In this document: positions 6,319 through 8,483 of the stretch, in pieces
Layout: each line of letters starts with the position of its first letter
How positions within the stretch are numbered: position 1 is the first letter of the stretch
Origin: Ignavibacteriales bacterium
Lineage (GTDB): Bacteria; Bacteroidota; Ignavibacteria; UBA10030
Assembly (NCBI GenBank): GCA_016207365.1
Contig: JACQPU010000104.1
Coordinates: forward strand, 1 to 8,483
DNA: 8,483 nucleotides
Reading direction: 5' to 3'
Notes under the pieces: generated by a model
The model's database searches: none
What the model saw: only the letters and a program-made list of their open reading frames with translations
What the model was told of the DNA's origin: nothing
Made by a program: the position numbers and the translations under genes

Positions 6319-7454
6319 GCAGGCGGTACGACTTTCTCGATGCGTATCGCGGACTTATAGTTCTGCTCATGATTGAGGGCCATGTTGTGAGGGAGTTTCT
6401 CCAGCCTGTGCTTCAGATATCTCCGCTGTTTCGTGCACACGAACTCCTGCACGGCATCACAGGTCCAGGCTTCCTCTTCGGAGCAGGAATTACCTTTGGG
6501 ATCTCCGCCCAGCGTCGCTGGGAGGATTTCCTCCGACCGACGCCCGTACTAGCCAGGAGGATGGGGAAGATCTTCTTGTTGATCATCATTGGCTATGCGC
6601 TTCATCTTCCGTTTCTCTCTCTTCAGAAGACCCTTCGTGAGACTTCCGCTGGTGGCTGGACTGCCCTGCTAAGCTTCGACGTGCTCCAGTGTATTGGCTT
6701 CAGTCTTCTGATCCTTCAGCTCCTTCTCCTAATCCTTCGGGGGAGAGGACTGTTTCTTGGAACAGTAGGCGTGTTAGGCACGGCGGCTGTATTGTTGACT
6801 CCTGTCATCTGGCGGATGGATTTGCAGGCATTGCCGGCGGCAGTTTCCTTGGGCCTCCAAGGCACGTCGGGATCTGTCTATCCCATTGTCCCTTATAGCG
6901 CATTCCTCTTCGCGGGCGCAGTTGCCTCCTACCGATTTACGAAGCATGCTGAAGACGGAAACGAGCGTGTGTTTCTCCATCGGCTTGCCCTCGGAGGTCT
7001 TTTTTGTATTCTTGCCGGTTTCTTGTCTGAATGGCTTCCCCTGCGCGTATACGAGGAGGTAGATTTCTGGCATGACAGCCCGAATTTCTTTTTGATGAAG
7101 CTGGGCGGATTATTTCTGCTCATGAGTGGAACGTGGGTGCTCAATGCGCAGATTCGCTCCAGCCTTCTCGTCCGTCTATCTCTTGTCGGCATCGAATCGC
7201 TTTTTGTCTATATTGTGCATCTCGTGGTTCTGTACGGAAGTCCAATTAATGCTGAGTTTCATTTGTCGTCCGTCTGGTCCGGGGGACTTGGCTGGTTCGC
7301 TGCGCTTGGTGTGAGCGCCGTCCTTATGCTCGTGTTGTATGGTGCGGCCCGAATGTGGCGTGCTCTCAAGTTGGATCATCCCGTGCTGTTCAGAGCGATG
7401 CAGATCTGGATTGCAGTTGTTCTCTCGTATGAATTTCTTACCAGTCCCTACTGA
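6315..7454 (+). CDS. Multi-pass membrane acyltransferase-like protein, HGSNAT/DUF1624 family
   Basis: A 379-residue integral membrane protein with about ten hydrophobic helices, resembling heparan-alpha-glucosaminide N-acetyltransferase and DUF1624 proteins. Family marks are the opening YDFLDAYRGLIVLLMIEGH (5-23), HGITGPGFLFGAGITF (46-61), FDVLQCIGFSLLIL (121-134) and YPIVPYSAFLFAG (189-201). In human HGSNAT a histidine shortly before the second helix takes the acetyl group from cytosolic acetyl-CoA and passes it to glucosamine on the far side; H42, five residues before G47, is a tentative counterpart from memory. H23 and H46 are other candidates. The start overlaps the pta stop as ATGA, so the two are translationally coupled. 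The acceptor is unknown; a cell-wall, LPS or scavenged amino sugar is plausible. A related acyltransferase-3 type fold is the main alternative. Confidence 0.75.
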   Translation: MSRRYDFLDAYRGLIVLLMIEGHVVREFLQPVLQISPLFRAHELLHGITGPGFLFGAGITFGISAQRRWEDFLRPTPVLARRMGKIFLLIIIGYALHLPFLSLQKTLRETSAGGWTALLSFDVLQCIGFSLLILQLLLLILRGRGLFLGTVGVLGTAAVLLTPVIWRMDLQALPAAVSLGLQGTSGSVYPIVPYSAFLFAGAVASYRFTKHAEDGNERVFLHRLALGGLFCILAGFLSEWLPLRVYEEVDFWHDSPNFFLMKLGGLFLLMSGTWVLNAQIRSSLLVRLSLVGIESLFVYIVHLVVLYGSPINAEFHLSSVWSGGLGWFAALGVSAVLMLVLYGAARMWRALKLDHPVLFRAMQIWIAVVLSYEFLTSPY

Positions 7455-7458
7455 GGTG
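7453..7458 (+). promoter_or_regulatory. Shine-Dalgarno for the asparaginase-like gene
   Basis: GAGGTG overlaps the stop codon of the membrane-protein gene and lies 4 nt before the ATG at 7463. It fixes this start and ties translation of the two genes together. Confidence 0.7.
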
Positions 7459-7462
7459 AACC

Positions 7463-7963
7463 ATGTCTATAAAAGTCTTTGTAACCGGCGGGACGTTTGA
7501 CAAGGAATATGACGAAATAGCAGGGAAGCTGTTTTTTAAAGATACGCACGTGCCGGAAATGCTGAAGCTTGGAAGGTGCAATGTCTCGGTCGATATACGG
7601 ACGCTGATGCTTGTGGACAGTCTTGATCTTTCCGATGAAGACCGCGGGGTTATTGTCGAATACTGTCAGAAAGCCCAGGAACAACGGATCGTCATTACAC
7701 ATGGCACCGACACCATGGAGCTCACTGCCCGTGTTCTTGGAGAGTCCGTAACGGGAAAAACTATCGTCCTGACCGGAGCAATGGTCCCGTACAAATTTGG
7801 TAGTTCCGATGGCCTCTTCAATCTTGGGAGCGCCCTTGCCTTTGTCCAGACCCTTCCGCAGGGTGTGTACATTGCAATGAATGGACGAGTGTTCACCTGG
7901 AACAATGTTCACAAAAACAAAAACACAGGGATGTTTGAGGAAATTACGGCCAGTGTGGTTTGA
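7463..7963 (+). CDS. Single-domain asparaginase-like protein (N-terminal domain only)
   Basis: A 166-residue cytoplasmic protein that equals just the N-terminal catalytic domain of type I/II L-asparaginases, which are normally about 330 residues. It has the first nucleophile motif as TGGTFDK (8-14, Thr11), the second as HGTDTME (80-86, Thr82 and Asp83) and TGAMVPY (104-110). K151 in VHKNKNTG fits the position of Lys162 of E. coli asparaginase II, judged from remembered alignment. The catalytic Thr/Thr/Asp/Lys set is therefore present, while the C-terminal domain that normally completes the partner subunit's active site is missing. The reading frame is intact and stops cleanly at TGA 7961-7963. 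The next gene begins 48 nt later, so this is not an obvious frameshift remnant. I recall short asparaginase-domain proteins of this size in other bacteria. The true substrate is uncertain. Confidence 0.82.
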   Translation: MSIKVFVTGGTFDKEYDEIAGKLFFKDTHVPEMLKLGRCNVSVDIRTLMLVDSLDLSDEDRGVIVEYCQKAQEQRIVITHGTDTMELTARVLGESVTGKTIVLTGAMVPYKFGSSDGLFNLGSALAFVQTLPQGVYIAMNGRVFTWNNVHKNKNTGMFEEITASVV

Positions 7964-8011
7964 AAGTGGGCTGAGTTTTCCCTACCATGCGTCTCACACG
8001 TTCTCACCGTT

Positions 8012-8483
8012 ATGAAAAAAACATCCAGGCGTACTGAGCGACAAGTGGCACTGCAGCGGCCCACGCGATTTTCCGCTCTCAGTCCCGACAAGCTCCGCTG
8101 GCAATGCGATCCCCGCATGCTCAACATTTCCTCGACCGAGGATGTCCGCCCCTCCAAGGAGATCATCGGCCAGGAACGTGCCCTGAGAGCGCTCAGGGTT
8201 GGCCTTGAGATGACGCATTTTGGATACAATATTTTTGTGACCGGATTGCCGGGGACGGGGCGTACAACGACGATCAAACGACTTCTTCATGAGTTCGAAC
8301 ACCGCAAGGTGAGTCTCAAAGATCATTGCTATGTCCACAATTTTCGCAATCCAGACATGCCCCTTGCGCTTTCTCTCTCGGCCGGCCAGGGGAGGTCGCT
8401 GAAGCAGGACATGGAATCGTTGGTCAAGGATCTCCTCGTCAACATTCCCGCGCTGTACGAAAGCCAACGCTATCAGGAAGCGA
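8012..8483 (+). CDS. Lon-like ATP-dependent protease, AAA_32 family (5' part only)
   Basis: The first 157 codons of a Lon-like AAA protease that runs off the right edge. The opening matches the family: RPTRFSALSPDKLRWQCDP (16-34), then EIIGQERALRALRVGLEM (50-67), GYNIFVTG (71-78) and the P-loop GLPGTGRTT (78-86). The P-loop has Arg where most AAA proteins have Lys, which I recall as usual in this family. VHNFRNPDMPLAL (108-120) is also typical. Family members are about 800 residues with a C-terminal Ser-Lys Lon protease domain, which cannot be checked here. The ATG at 8012 is chosen because the conserved region begins 15 residues later, but no ribosome site precedes it. The 48-nt gap after the asparaginase-like gene holds no clear terminator, so it may be cotranscribed or have its own promoter. 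Confidence 0.88.
   Translation, partial: MKKTSRRTERQVALQRPTRFSALSPDKLRWQCDPRMLNISSTEDVRPSKEIIGQERALRALRVGLEMTHFGYNIFVTGLPGTGRTTTIKRLLHEFEHRKVSLKDHCYVHNFRNPDMPLALSLSAGQGRSLKQDMESLVKDLLVNIPALYESQRYQEA

Noticed and set aside
7964..8011. Terminator or small gene between the asparaginase-like gene and the Lon-like gene
   Set aside because: No stable stem with a T-run is visible, and the ATG at 7987 opens only a 16-codon frame without a ribosome site.

Overview
This window looks like chromosomal DNA from a Gram-negative bacterium, most likely of the Bacteroidota/Chlorobiota/Ignavibacteriota (FCB) assemblage. The main reasons are an LptE lipoprotein with the Bacteroidota-type start after the lipid Cys (YSFSG, PP, KT), a receiver-less sigma-54 activator with a long linker before its Fis domain, and a SPOR protein, all in one tight operon. 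The taxonomic call is inference from remembered family features; no search was run. I see no tRNA, rRNA, CRISPR array, insertion sequence or phage gene. The DNA is almost fully coding, and the longest non-coding stretch is about 230 bases.

Left arm (1-5100, all minus strand, transcribed right to left): miaB (tRNA ms2i6A37 methylthiotransferase), a secreted helical-repeat plus SPOR-domain protein, a sigma-54 activator lacking any sensor domain, an LptE-family outer-membrane lipoprotein, and a processive GT2 glycosyltransferase of the cellulose/mannan-synthase type that runs off the left edge. Gaps are 17 nt, 6 nt, an 8-nt overlap and 3 nt, so this is one operon. Apart from miaB and the regulator, its products concern the cell envelope: peptidoglycan binding, LPS export and polysaccharide synthesis.

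Divergent control region (5101-5331): a sigma-70-like promoter candidate faces each way. A perfect 13-bp dyad overlaps the -35 of the miaB promoter, and an 11-bp palindrome lies near the middle.

Right arm (5332-8483, all plus strand): pta (phosphate acetyltransferase), a multi-pass membrane protein resembling heparan-alpha-glucosaminide N-acetyltransferase (start overlaps the pta stop as ATGA), a single-domain asparaginase-like protein 8 nt later, and the first 157 codons of a Lon-like AAA protease that continues past the right edge. Pta interconverts acetyl-phosphate and acetyl-CoA, and the coupled membrane protein could use acetyl-CoA to acetylate sugars across the membrane. That link is a hypothesis.

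Nothing here is clearly a new defence or mobile system. The points most worth a second look are the sensor-less sigma-54 activator with an altered GAFTGA loop inside an envelope operon, the pta/membrane-acetyltransferase coupling, the asparaginase lacking a C-terminal domain, and the dyads between the divergent operons.
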